This document shows, one piece after another, positions 26,269 to 34,290 of a stretch of 64,000 bases of DNA. Below the pieces are notes generated by a model that worked only from the letters and a program-made list of their open reading frames with translations, was not told the DNA's origin and searched no databases. The first letter of the stretch is position 1. Each line of letters starts with the position of its first letter. Made by a program: the position numbers and the translations under genes. Source of the DNA: Chitinophaga terrae (ex Kim and Jung 2007) (GTDB taxonomy: Bacteria; Bacteroidota; Bacteroidia; Chitinophagales; Chitinophagaceae); assembly GCF_900107795.1 (NCBI RefSeq), contig NZ_FNRL01000003.1:62001-126000 (forward strand), in the 5' to 3' direction.

Positions 26269-27966
26269 TTAATAACCTGCGGCGCTGTCGTCTCCTCTAT
26301 GGTCGCCGGATGCTTCCAGCTGTTTGGTTTTCGGATCGCGTTTGATGATCTCCGAACGTCCGATGGCGCCCCGTTTCGTTATTTTATATCCCATCTGTTC
26401 CAACGCCCGGATGGTGCTTTCCGGGAAATCATTTTCCACCATTACCTGGTCGGGTAGCCATTGGTGATGAAATTTAGGTTTATTGATAGCTTCTTCTGCC
26501 GTTAATCCAAATTCCAGTGTATTCATTAACGTTTGAAACACGGAAGTGATGATAGTGGAGCCGCCCGGCGTACCCAGCGAATACAACACCTGGTTCTTTT
26601 CCAGTACCAGGGTTGGCGTCATGGAGCTTAGCATGCGTTTGTGGGGGGCAATAGCATTGGCTTCGTTGCCTACCAGTCCGTACATGTTAGGTACGCCTGG
26701 TTTTACGCTGAAATCATCCATTTCATTATTCAGCAGGAAGCCTGATCCGCCAACCACGGTTCGGCTGCCGTAATGTCCGTTTAAGGTAGTGGTAACTGCT
26801 ATTGCATTTCCTTCAGCATCTATGATGCTCAGGTGAGTGGTTTCTTCGCTTTCCGGAAATACGCCGGCCTTGGTGATCTCGCTGCTTCCTGCTTTACCGG
26901 GTACAAAGTCCTGCATGCGGCTGGCCAGGTATTTCTTGTCTGTGAGGCGCTTTACAGGTACCTTCACAAAATCCGGGTCGCCCAGGAAGTTGGCCCTGTC
27001 GGCATACGCTCTTCTTTCTGCCTCTATCATCAGTTGTACAGCTTCCGGCGAATGGAAGCCCCATTTGGCAATTGGGTAGTTTTCCACCATTCCCATCAGC
27101 TGTTGTAAACAGATCCCGCCGCTGGATGGCAGGGGCATGGTTACAATGGTATATTTTTTATAAGGAAATGCAACTGCCTGTCGTTCTTTTGCCTGGTAGT
27201 TTTTCAGATCGGCCAGGGTGATGATGCCGTTCCCTCTTTTCATTTCTGCTACAATATTTGCCGCTGTTTCTCCTTGGTAGAAACCTGCCGCGCCTTTATC
27301 GCGGATGAGGGCCAGGGTATGGGCCAGTTCCGGCTGGAAAAGGGTATCGCCTGCCTTCCATGGTTCTTCGCGTACAAAGGCGGTAGGAGCGGTATTGAGG
27401 CGAATGAACTGTTCTTTGGCTTCATTCAGGTCGCGGGCTTCCGCGGCGGTGATAACATAACCTTTGGCAGCCAGTTCAATGGCCGGTGCAATTAATTTCT
27501 TAAAAGGTAAACGGGCGTATTTCATGGATGCAAAGAGCCCGGCAACGGTGCCGGGAACGCCTGCCGCCAGGTGTCCGTCTAAACTCAGCTGGGTAATAGC
27601 ATTGCCTGCCGAATCCAGGTACATATTCCGGCTCGCTTTTGCAGGAGCTTTTTCACGGTAGTCGATCGCGATGTTTTTTCCGTTCTTCAGGTGCCCAACC
27701 AGGAAACCTCCGCCTCCTATATTGCCGGCGCCGGGGTATACTACGGCCAGGGCAAGTTGGGTAGCAATGGCTGCATCTACCGCATTGCCTCCCTGTTCCA
27801 GTATCATGGCTCCAACCTCCGATGCCAGGGGATGTGCCGATACAACAGCGCCTTTGGCTACCCGGATGTTCTTCTCTATGGAATAATGGTATGGATCTAT
27901 AGTTCTTTGGGCATAGGTTGTATACGCGGTACATATAACTACGCCTATAGTCAACAGGAAACGCAT
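26269..27966 (-). CDS. ggt: Gamma-glutamyltransferase precursor
   Basis: A 565-residue periplasmic gamma-glutamyltransferase. The signal peptide ends TTYAQ. EETTHLSIIDAEGNA holds the autocatalytic cleavage site; the small subunit would begin at Thr376, which becomes the nucleophile. HPLASEVGAMILEQGGNAVDAA near residue 45 and PLPSSGGICLQQ near residue 280 are family signatures, and LLNNEMDDF and GTPGGSTII are further conserved parts. It hydrolyses or transfers the gamma-glutamyl group of glutathione and related peptides. First gene of a four-gene operon. Length is normal and no key residue is missing. Confidence 0.95.
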   Translation of the reverse strand: MRFLLTIGVVICTAYTTYAQRTIDPYHYSIEKNIRVAKGAVVSAHPLASEVGAMILEQGGNAVDAAIATQLALAVVYPGAGNIGGGGFLVGHLKNGKNIAIDYREKAPAKASRNMYLDSAGNAITQLSLDGHLAAGVPGTVAGLFASMKYARLPFKKLIAPAIELAAKGYVITAAEARDLNEAKEQFIRLNTAPTAFVREEPWKAGDTLFQPELAHTLALIRDKGAAGFYQGETAANIVAEMKRGNGIITLADLKNYQAKERQAVAFPYKKYTIVTMPLPSSGGICLQQLMGMVENYPIAKWGFHSPEAVQLMIEAERRAYADRANFLGDPDFVKVPVKRLTDKKYLASRMQDFVPGKAGSSEITKAGVFPESEETTHLSIIDAEGNAIAVTTTLNGHYGSRTVVGGSGFLLNNEMDDFSVKPGVPNMYGLVGNEANAIAPHKRMLSSMTPTLVLEKNQVLYSLGTPGGSTIITSVFQTLMNTLEFGLTAEEAINKPKFHHQWLPDQVMVENDFPESTIRALEQMGYKITKRGAIGRSEIIKRDPKTKQLEASGDHRGDDSAAGY

Positions 27967-28063
27967 GTCTATTGTGTTTGCATCGAAATTAAATTAAAAT
28001 CATAGAAATCCCCAATTAACGAAACAATTCCTATCTTACAGCATATAATCAGACCCGCTTTTT

Positions 28064-30622
28064 ATGCGCAAATATTTTTCATTGGTGATTGCTTTGCTGG
28101 GCTTCCTAAACCTATCTGCCCAGGCGCCAACTCCTGACCAGTTCCTGGGTTACCCGCTGGGAACACAGTTTACGCCACATTACAGGGTTGTCGAATATTT
28201 TAAACAGGTTGCAGCTGCAGTAAAGAATGTTAAGATCGAACAATACGGCACAACTTACGAAGGCCGTCCGCTGATCACTGCAACCGTGGCATCACCAGAT
28301 AACTTCGCGAGGCTGGAAGAGATCCGCAAACACAGTGTTGAGATGTCTGACGCCGGCGGAAATCCCGGCGCCGGTCAACCGGTGATCGTTTGGTTAAGCT
28401 ATAATGTACACGGTAACGAAGCCGTATCTACCGAAGCAGCCATGAAAACGCTGTACGAACTGGTGAATAACAGTAATGCCCAAACGCAGCAGTGGCTGAA
28501 AAATACGGTGGTGATACTTGATCCCTGCCTGAACCCGGATGGAAGGGAAAGGTATGTCAACTTCTACAACACTACCCGTACCCTGAAACCAAATGTTTAC
28601 CGCTATTCCCGTGAGCATAACGAACCATGGCCAGGCGGAAGGGCCAACCACTATTACTTTGACCTGAACCGCGACTGGGCCTGGCAAACGCAAAAGGAAT
28701 CCCAGCAACGCGTTGCACGATATAACCAATGGATGCCACAGGTACATGTCGATTTCCACGAACAGGAAATCGAGGCGCCTTACTATTTTGCACCGGCGGC
28801 CGAACCGTACCACGACGCAGTTACGCCATGGCAGAGAGAACTGCAAATAATGATAGGCAAAAATAACGCGAAGTATTTCGATCAGCAAGGCTGGTTGTAC
28901 TTTACGAAAGAACGCTTCGACCTGTTTTATCCAAGTTATGGCGATACCTATCCTATGTACAATGGCGCTTTGGGAATGACCTACGAACAGGGAGGCGGAG
29001 GCAGAGGAGGAGTAGCGGTGCTGAAAAAGGACGGCGATACCCTTACCCTTACAGATCGCATCGCTCACCACTATACCACAGGTATTTCAACCATAGAAAT
29101 AGCTTCTCAGCAGGCAGCACGCATCATTAACGAGTATACCCGTTATTTTGAGAAAGCAAAGAAAGAACCAGCGGGAATTTACCGCTCGTATGTGATCAAA
29201 GCGAATGGCAACACAGAGAAATTAGCCGCGCTGGCTAACCTGCTTAAAAGGAACCAGATTTCATTTGGTTACGGCGCCAACGTGAACAGTGCAAACGGGT
29301 TTAACTATTTCACCGGTAAAACAGAGAACTTCCAGGTAGAGAAAGAAGACATCGTGATCAACGCATACCAGGCGCATTCGAATATGCTGCGCGTATTATT
29401 TGAGCCTACCTCCAGGCTCACAGACTCTGTAACTTATGATATTACCGCCTGGGCAATGCCATATGCTTATGGTTTAACATCTTATGCCGTAAAGCAAGCG
29501 CTTACGCCGGCTGCAGATGCGCCAACATTTAAAAATAATACCCCGCTTTCGGCCACCCAGCCATATGCTTACCTGGCGAAATGGAACAGCGTCAGAGACG
29601 TAAAATTCCTCTCCGCGTTACTGCAACAGGATGTTAAAGTGCGTTTCACAGAAACGCCGTTTACAGTCGGCGGAAAAGATTTCCCTGCCGGCACACTGAT
29701 CGTTACCCGTTCAGGAAACAGTAAAAAAGGCGCAGGCTTCGACCAGCTGATCACCAGCCTGGGCAACCAGTTCAATATTGCATTGGATGCGGTACCAAGC
29801 GGATTTGTTGACAAAGGCACCGACTTTGGCTCTGATAAAGTAAGATTTATCAAGAAGCCAAACGTGGTATTATTGGCCGGTGAAGGCGTCTCTTCACTGG
29901 GGGTGGGAGAGATCTGGCACTTCTTCGAGCAGCAGCTGGATTACCCATTAACGTTAGTGAATACACGAAATTATGGCGCTATCAACTGGGATAATACCGA
30001 TGTATTGATCCTCGCAGATGGCAACTATGATTTCCTGGACGATAAAGCAGGCAGCGAAAAACTGAAAGACTGGGTAAGGAAAGGCGGGAAACTCATCGCC
30101 ATTGAAGATGCAGCTGTACAGCTGGCCTCCGGCGAATGGGGTTTTAAAGAAAAGAAAAACCCTGAAGACGAAAAAGAAGGTAAAGAAGGAAAAGAAGAGA
30201 AGAATAAAAAAGATAATAAGGTTGCCAGCAAAGTTTACGACGTCATCAAACCTTATGCGAACCGCGAAAGGGAAGAAGTAAAAGAATATATACCAGGCGC
30301 TATCTTCAAAGTACAGATGGATAATACTCATCCTTTGGCCTTTGGTTATTCAGATACTTACTACACGTTAAAACAAAGTACTCACCTTTATGATTTCATT
30401 TCCTCAGGCGGCTGGAACGTTGGTATCTTAAAGAAAGACAACTACCTGAGCGGCTTTATAGGGGCCAATATCCGCGACCAGCTGAAAGACGGCATGTTGT
30501 TCGGCGTGAAGGAGCTAGGCAACGGAAGCGTGGTGATACTGGCAGATAACCCGTTATTCAGAAGCTTCTGGGAAAACGGCAAACTGCTCTTCAGCAACGC
30601 TGTCTTCCTCGTTGGTCAGTAA
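28064..30622 (+). CDS. M14 zinc carboxypeptidase-like protein
   Basis: An 852-residue exported protein. The signal peptide ends LNLSAQ. The M14 domain (about residues 40-340) has the zinc motif NVHGNEAVSTEA and the third ligand in VHVDFHEQ; YFDLNRDWAWQTQ is also conserved. The C-terminal half has a Rossmann-like part resembling a class I glutamine-amidotransferase fold (DVLILADGNYDFLDDKAG) without a clear catalytic cysteine. At about residues 702-728 a lysine/glutamate-rich insert interrupts it. It probably trims peptides in the periplasm or outside the cell. Monocistronic; its TAA is next to palindrome C. Confidence 0.88.
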   Translation: MRKYFSLVIALLGFLNLSAQAPTPDQFLGYPLGTQFTPHYRVVEYFKQVAAAVKNVKIEQYGTTYEGRPLITATVASPDNFARLEEIRKHSVEMSDAGGNPGAGQPVIVWLSYNVHGNEAVSTEAAMKTLYELVNNSNAQTQQWLKNTVVILDPCLNPDGRERYVNFYNTTRTLKPNVYRYSREHNEPWPGGRANHYYFDLNRDWAWQTQKESQQRVARYNQWMPQVHVDFHEQEIEAPYYFAPAAEPYHDAVTPWQRELQIMIGKNNAKYFDQQGWLYFTKERFDLFYPSYGDTYPMYNGALGMTYEQGGGGRGGVAVLKKDGDTLTLTDRIAHHYTTGISTIEIASQQAARIINEYTRYFEKAKKEPAGIYRSYVIKANGNTEKLAALANLLKRNQISFGYGANVNSANGFNYFTGKTENFQVEKEDIVINAYQAHSNMLRVLFEPTSRLTDSVTYDITAWAMPYAYGLTSYAVKQALTPAADAPTFKNNTPLSATQPYAYLAKWNSVRDVKFLSALLQQDVKVRFTETPFTVGGKDFPAGTLIVTRSGNSKKGAGFDQLITSLGNQFNIALDAVPSGFVDKGTDFGSDKVRFIKKPNVVLLAGEGVSSLGVGEIWHFFEQQLDYPLTLVNTRNYGAINWDNTDVLILADGNYDFLDDKAGSEKLKDWVRKGGKLIAIEDAAVQLASGEWGFKEKKNPEDEKEGKEGKEEKNKKDNKVASKVYDVIKPYANREREEVKEYIPGAIFKVQMDNTHPLAFGYSDTYYTLKQSTHLYDFISSGGWNVGILKKDNYLSGFIGANIRDQLKDGMLFGVKELGNGSVVILADNPLFRSFWENGKLLFSNAVFLVGQ

Positions 30623-30623
30623 T

Positions 30624-30968
30624 GTTTCACGCAAAGGCGCTAAGATTTTTGGATCGAAGCGAATTTTAAGACCGCAAAGAAGGGGAGATTGTGTTGTGGT
30701 TTCCTGCAAAGCTGCAAAGAAGCAAAGAAGCATAAGATATTGTTTTAAGGGGAATAAGAAAGCAAAGAAAAAAGCAAAGAAAAAAGGGAGTGTATATAAT
30801 ATAATATAATCTCTCTTCTCTTTGCTTTCTTAAAAAATCGCTCTGATAAAAAATTCTTATGCTTCTTTGCTTCTTTGCAGCTTTGCGGGAAACCACAACA
30901 CAATCTCCCCTTCTTTGCGGTCTTAAAATTCGCTACGATCCAAAAATCTTAGCGCCTTTGCGTGAAAC
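30624..30968. repeat. Long palindromic intergenic repeat, copy C (outer element)
   Basis: The outer arms (30624-30697 and 30895-30968) are inverted copies over about 74 bases with one mismatch (GGATCGAAGC against GGATCGTAGC). They begin with GTTTCACGCAAAGG and contain GAATTTTAAGACCGCAAAGAAGG and GATTGTGTTGT. Unlike the other copies, both arms carry the long version of the internal loop. Where the terminal loop should be, a second complete element is present. The TAG of the minus-strand neighbour overlaps the right end. Confidence 0.95.
30698..30894. repeat. Palindromic repeat nested in the loop of copy C
   Basis: A complete inner element: arms begin GGTTTCCYGCAAAGCTGC and continue with GCAAAGAA and GCATAAG units. 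The asymmetric internal loop is the usual one (left TGTTTTAAGGGGAAT; right, minus strand, TTATCAGAGCGATTTTTT). The left inner arm has an added AAAAAAGCAAAG unit at about 30770-30785. It abuts TTGTGTTGT of the outer element on both sides, as expected if it had been inserted into, or grown from, the outer loop. Confidence 0.9.
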
Positions 30969-31573
30969 TACAAACGCCGGCGGATGTTACACCCAAGGCT
31001 GTTGGAGGTAGCAACGTTCACCGCTTTTCCGGCGAGGGTTTCGTTGATAGCGTTTTGCAGGAGGCGGACTTTCACTGTTTCTGCGTTTCCCGGGCTATCG
31101 TCGATCGCGCCTTTGTACACCAGTTTGCCGGTTTTATCGAAGAGGAAGCATTCAGGTGTGTGGTTGGCATCAAATGCGTCGGCCAGGGCGGAGTTTTTAT
31201 CTACAATGTAGTAGCCGTGGTATTGCATAGTGGCAGCGTATTCTTTCATGGCGGCCAAGGATTCGCCTTCGTTGCGGGTAGCTTCATTGGAGTTGATCAT
31301 GATCACGCCGATACCGTTCTTTGACGCCACCTGGCTGATCTGTTTGATCCTGTCCTGGTTGCGGTGCATATACGGGCAATGATTGCCTGCAAAGATCACC
31401 AGCAGACCGTTTTTTCCTTTGGCAGCGTTTAAAGAGATTTCTTTTCCGGAGATATCCTGCCAGGTAAGTTCGGCTTTAGGTATGGGCGCCCCGATCTCCA
31501 GCGCAATTTCCGGATTAGGGGTGGCAGCGGATAAAAATAGCGTACAGCAGGATAAATAAAAGGCCTTTATCAT
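30968..31573 (-). CDS. Exported thioredoxin-fold (AhpC/TSA-like) protein
   Basis: A 201-residue protein from ATG 31573 (MIKAFYLSCC); a TTG ten codons upstream is possible but would spoil the signal peptide, which ends near LSAATP. The thioredoxin-like fold has a single cysteine, IFAGNHCPYMHRNQ, where typical thioredoxins have CxxC; NHTPECFLFDKTGKLVYKG is the cis-proline and final strand. This resembles peroxiredoxin-like proteins of unknown substrate. The C-terminus ends CNIRRRL, and its TAG coincides with the right end of palindrome C. Probably periplasmic. Confidence 0.8.
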   Translation of the reverse strand: MIKAFYLSCCTLFLSAATPNPEIALEIGAPIPKAELTWQDISGKEISLNAAKGKNGLLVIFAGNHCPYMHRNQDRIKQISQVASKNGIGVIMINSNEATRNEGESLAAMKEYAATMQYHGYYIVDKNSALADAFDANHTPECFLFDKTGKLVYKGAIDDSPGNAETVKVRLLQNAINETLAGKAVNVATSNSLGCNIRRRL

Positions 31574-31706
31574 AACAGATAATTTTAAGGTCCTGATTCC
31601 CAAAATGCGACAGTAAAATTAGTTTTTGGGCCAGCAATTGATCTAGTAAGATATAAGAATTTTTTTTAAAATAAAAGTTTTCGTCAACTATTCTAAACAG
31701 GAGGAA

Positions 31707-32687
31707 CTATTTCATTGATTCTGATATAGTCAGCAGATCATCAGGCCGGGCATCTTCTTGTTCCCGATCTTTTAACGCTCTGATGCTTGCATTTATTTCA
31801 AACCCTACCAGCAATAAAAGAGAATTGAAGAATATCCATAACATCAATACCAGGATGGTTCCGATGGAGCCGTAGATCTTGTTGTAGTTACCAAAGTTGT
31901 TCACAAACCAGGAGAAGCCTAACGTAACCAATATCATTCCTATGGTGGCTACAGCGGCGCCGGCGGTCACGAATTTCCACCTGCGGGTAGTGGCGGCGCC
32001 TATCCTGTACAGTACTGCGTTCACAGAATAGAACAACATCACGATCAATACCCACCTGGCAATATCCACTACATTCCTGAGCCATTCGCTTTTAATACCA
32101 ACGAGGTTGAACAACCAGGTTAAAGTGGCTCCCTGTGCAATGATCAACGCTACTGTAACCAACAGCAACAATACCAGGATAGCGGTTAACTGTAAAGCAA
32201 TCAGCCTGTTCTGCCACCATTTCCGCTTCCTGAAACCGGCTCCCTGGTTCTTCGAGAATGAACGGAGTATACCCATTACGCCGTTGGAAGAATAAAAATA
32301 TCCCATCACAAAAGCGATAGAAAGCAAACCATTACGGTGAGTATAGAGGAAGTCGTGGATCATTCCCCTCACTATCATATAGGTGTTATAGTTAGGTGTA
32401 AGATCCTGCGCCAGGTCGTATAATGTTGGTTCAATATTCTTTACAGGTACATAGGGAACAAGTGTGAACAGGAAAATGAAGAAAGGAGGAATGGCCAGCA
32501 GGAAGTTAAAGGAGATAGCCCTTGCCCTGTCGCCTAATCCGCGGTTTTTAATTGCCTGGCCAAAGTGTTTGAGCACATCATACAACGGCAGGCCCTCGAA
32601 TCCCGGAAGGAAGAGAGTTTTAGTTCTTTCTACCAGTTTGCGGTAGGGTTTGGACCGGAAGATGATGTTCTCAGGTTTAAATGCCAA
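31707..32687 (-). CDS. YihY/BrkB-type integral membrane protein
   Basis: A 326-residue inner-membrane protein of the YihY/virulence-factor BrkB family, with about six membrane segments (for example AISFNFLLAIPPFFIFLFTL and NRLIALQLTAILVLLLLV). DRARAISFNFLLAIPP is the family's first-helix signature. Function is unknown; it was once mistaken for RNase BN. The only in-frame start before the conserved region is TTG 32687, because a TAA lies four codons upstream and no ATG is available. The C-terminal tail is acidic and soluble. Confidence 0.88.
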   Translation of the reverse strand: MAFKPENIIFRSKPYRKLVERTKTLFLPGFEGLPLYDVLKHFGQAIKNRGLGDRARAISFNFLLAIPPFFIFLFTLVPYVPVKNIEPTLYDLAQDLTPNYNTYMIVRGMIHDFLYTHRNGLLSIAFVMGYFYSSNGVMGILRSFSKNQGAGFRKRKWWQNRLIALQLTAILVLLLLVTVALIIAQGATLTWLFNLVGIKSEWLRNVVDIARWVLIVMLFYSVNAVLYRIGAATTRRWKFVTAGAAVATIGMILVTLGFSWFVNNFGNYNKIYGSIGTILVLMLWIFFNSLLLLVGFEINASIRALKDREQEDARPDDLLTISESMK

Positions 32688-32739
32688 TGTGCTATTTTAA
32701 TTTAGGCGAACGGCCAACTGAAAATAATATTTTAGCTGA

Positions 32740-33795
32740 TCAATATCCTCGTTTATTTAATTCTGCCTGGTATTTCCTTGCGTTTTCCAGGTGCTCTGCG
32801 TAGGTGGCTGCAAAAGCGTGGTAGCCTGAAAAATCGGCTTTAGCGCAAAAATACAGGTAATCTGTTTCAGGTGTGTTTAATACGGCATTCAGTGTTTTTT
32901 CTGAAGGGGTGCAGATAGGTCCGGGAGGCAAGCCGGCATACCGGTAGGTATTGTAGGGCGAATCAAAGAGCGTATGGTTTTCCCTGATCCTTTTCAGCCC
33001 GAAATCCTGCAAGGCAAATTTCACAGTAGGATCTGCCTGCAGCCGCATTCCTTTCCTGTAGCGGTTCAGGTATACGCTGGCTATCAGGGGCTTTTCGTCG
33101 TTTTTGTTACTCTCTTCTTCTACGATAGAACCGAGTATGGTCACTTCGTTGATCGACAGGCCCAGGTGTGCAGCTTTGGCTTTGCGTTCGTCTGTCCAGA
33201 AGGCTTCCCTGGCTTTTTCGATTTTCTTGAAGGCCGCTTCGGCAGAAGTATTCCAGTAGTATTCGTAGGTGTTAGGAAGTACGGCGCACATCACGGTGTT
33301 AGTATCCAGTCCGAACTGGCGCAGGTATACGGGGTCCTGCATGAGGGAGCGCAGCACATTGGAATCTGCTTCCAGGTTGGCGGCAATTTTCCTGATAAAG
33401 TCGTTTTTTGTACGAAGCTTGGTGATCACCAGGTTGACGGGCGACTGCCTGCCGCTGCGCAGTAATTTGGCAATATCAAAGCTGCTCATTCCACTATTGA
33501 TCTTATACTTGCCTGCTTTAACATGGGCAGGGTAGTCCATGCGTTTGGCTACCCATTCGAAGCTGGAGCGGCTGCGGATGATCCCTTGTTCTTCCAGTCC
33601 TTCCAGTACGTCGTTATAGGTGCTGTTGGTGCGGATATAGAAGTATTTATTATCTCCGAAGGCTTTGGTGTTGGGGCCGAAGATCCGGTAGGAGAAATAC
33701 ACGATAACGCCGGCTACGAGGCAGCAGGCGATCACGATCACTCTTTTGATCCACGCGTTATTGGAATTAGCTTTTTTACTTTTTTTCTTTGCCAT
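32740..33795 (-). CDS. mltG: Endolytic murein transglycosylase MltG
   Basis: A 351-residue protein with one N-terminal membrane segment (VIVIACCLVAGVIVYFSY) after a basic start, then the YceG/MltG domain. ILGSIVEEESNK carries the catalytic glutamate, and LQADPTVKFAL, YNTYRYAGLPPGPICTP and FCAKADFSGYHAF are family motifs. MltG cuts nascent glycan strands at the inner membrane and sets their length. Length is normal. It is 52 bases from the YihY gene and may be cotranscribed with it. The preceding secG transcript ends at a terminator, so it likely has its own promoter. Confidence 0.95.
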   Translation of the reverse strand: MAKKKSKKANSNNAWIKRVIVIACCLVAGVIVYFSYRIFGPNTKAFGDNKYFYIRTNSTYNDVLEGLEEQGIIRSRSSFEWVAKRMDYPAHVKAGKYKINSGMSSFDIAKLLRSGRQSPVNLVITKLRTKNDFIRKIAANLEADSNVLRSLMQDPVYLRQFGLDTNTVMCAVLPNTYEYYWNTSAEAAFKKIEKAREAFWTDERKAKAAHLGLSINEVTILGSIVEEESNKNDEKPLIASVYLNRYRKGMRLQADPTVKFALQDFGLKRIRENHTLFDSPYNTYRYAGLPPGPICTPSEKTLNAVLNTPETDYLYFCAKADFSGYHAFAATYAEHLENARKYQAELNKRGY

Positions 33796-33856
33796 ATAAA
33801 GAAGTTACAGCTTAAAGCGGCATTTAATAAGGTTTTTCAATATGGAAAACTGTTCC

Positions 33857-33889
33857 ATTAAAAAAACCTCGCGTTATCGGCGAGGTTTT
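33857..33889 (-). terminator. Terminator of the miaB-secG operon
   Basis: A perfect 10-bp stem (AAAACCTCGC with GCGAGGTTTT) with a 7-base loop. On the minus strand it is followed by a run of T. It lies 24 bases after the secG stop. Confidence 0.9.
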
Positions 33890-33912
33890 AAAGTAAATAT
33901 AAAAAGTTAATA

Positions 33913-34284
33913 TTATTTACCGTTTGGCGCTGGAGCCGGAGCTGGCTGACCCTGAGGTACAGAACCAGGCAATTGAGCTGGCGCTTGTTGAGGAGTAACC
34001 GGCTGACCTGCTGCCGCTTTTTCAACAGCGGAAGGAGCGAGGGTCTGGGTACTGCCGCCTTTACCAATGAAAAAAGAAGAGGTAAGGCACAGTACAGCGA
34101 TGATCGCTGCCAGGATCCAGGTACCTTTTTCCAACACGTCTGTAGTCTGACGTACTCCAATCACCTGATTGCCAACACCGCCAAAGCTGCCGGATAATCC
34201 GCCGCCTTTAGGGTTCTGGATCAGCACAAAAAAGCCTAACAACACACAGGCTAATATGATCAGAATACCGAAAATTATCAACAT
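33913..34284 (-). CDS. secG: Preprotein translocase subunit SecG
   Basis: A 123-residue SecG with two membrane helices (FGILIILACVLLGFFVLIQ and WILAAIIAVLCLTSSFF) and between them the family loop NPKGGGLSGSFGG. SecG assists protein movement through the SecYEG channel. After the second helix there is a Pro/Ala/Gln-rich tail of about 45 residues (PAPAPAPNGK at the end), common in Bacteroidota and absent from E. coli. Last gene of the miaB operon; it starts 6 bases after the TPR gene and is followed by a strong terminator. Confidence 0.93.
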   Translation of the reverse strand: MLIIFGILIILACVLLGFFVLIQNPKGGGLSGSFGGVGNQVIGVRQTTDVLEKGTWILAAIIAVLCLTSSFFIGKGGSTQTLAPSAVEKAAAGQPVTPQQAPAQLPGSVPQGQPAPAPAPNGK

Positions 34285-34290
34285 AGATTA

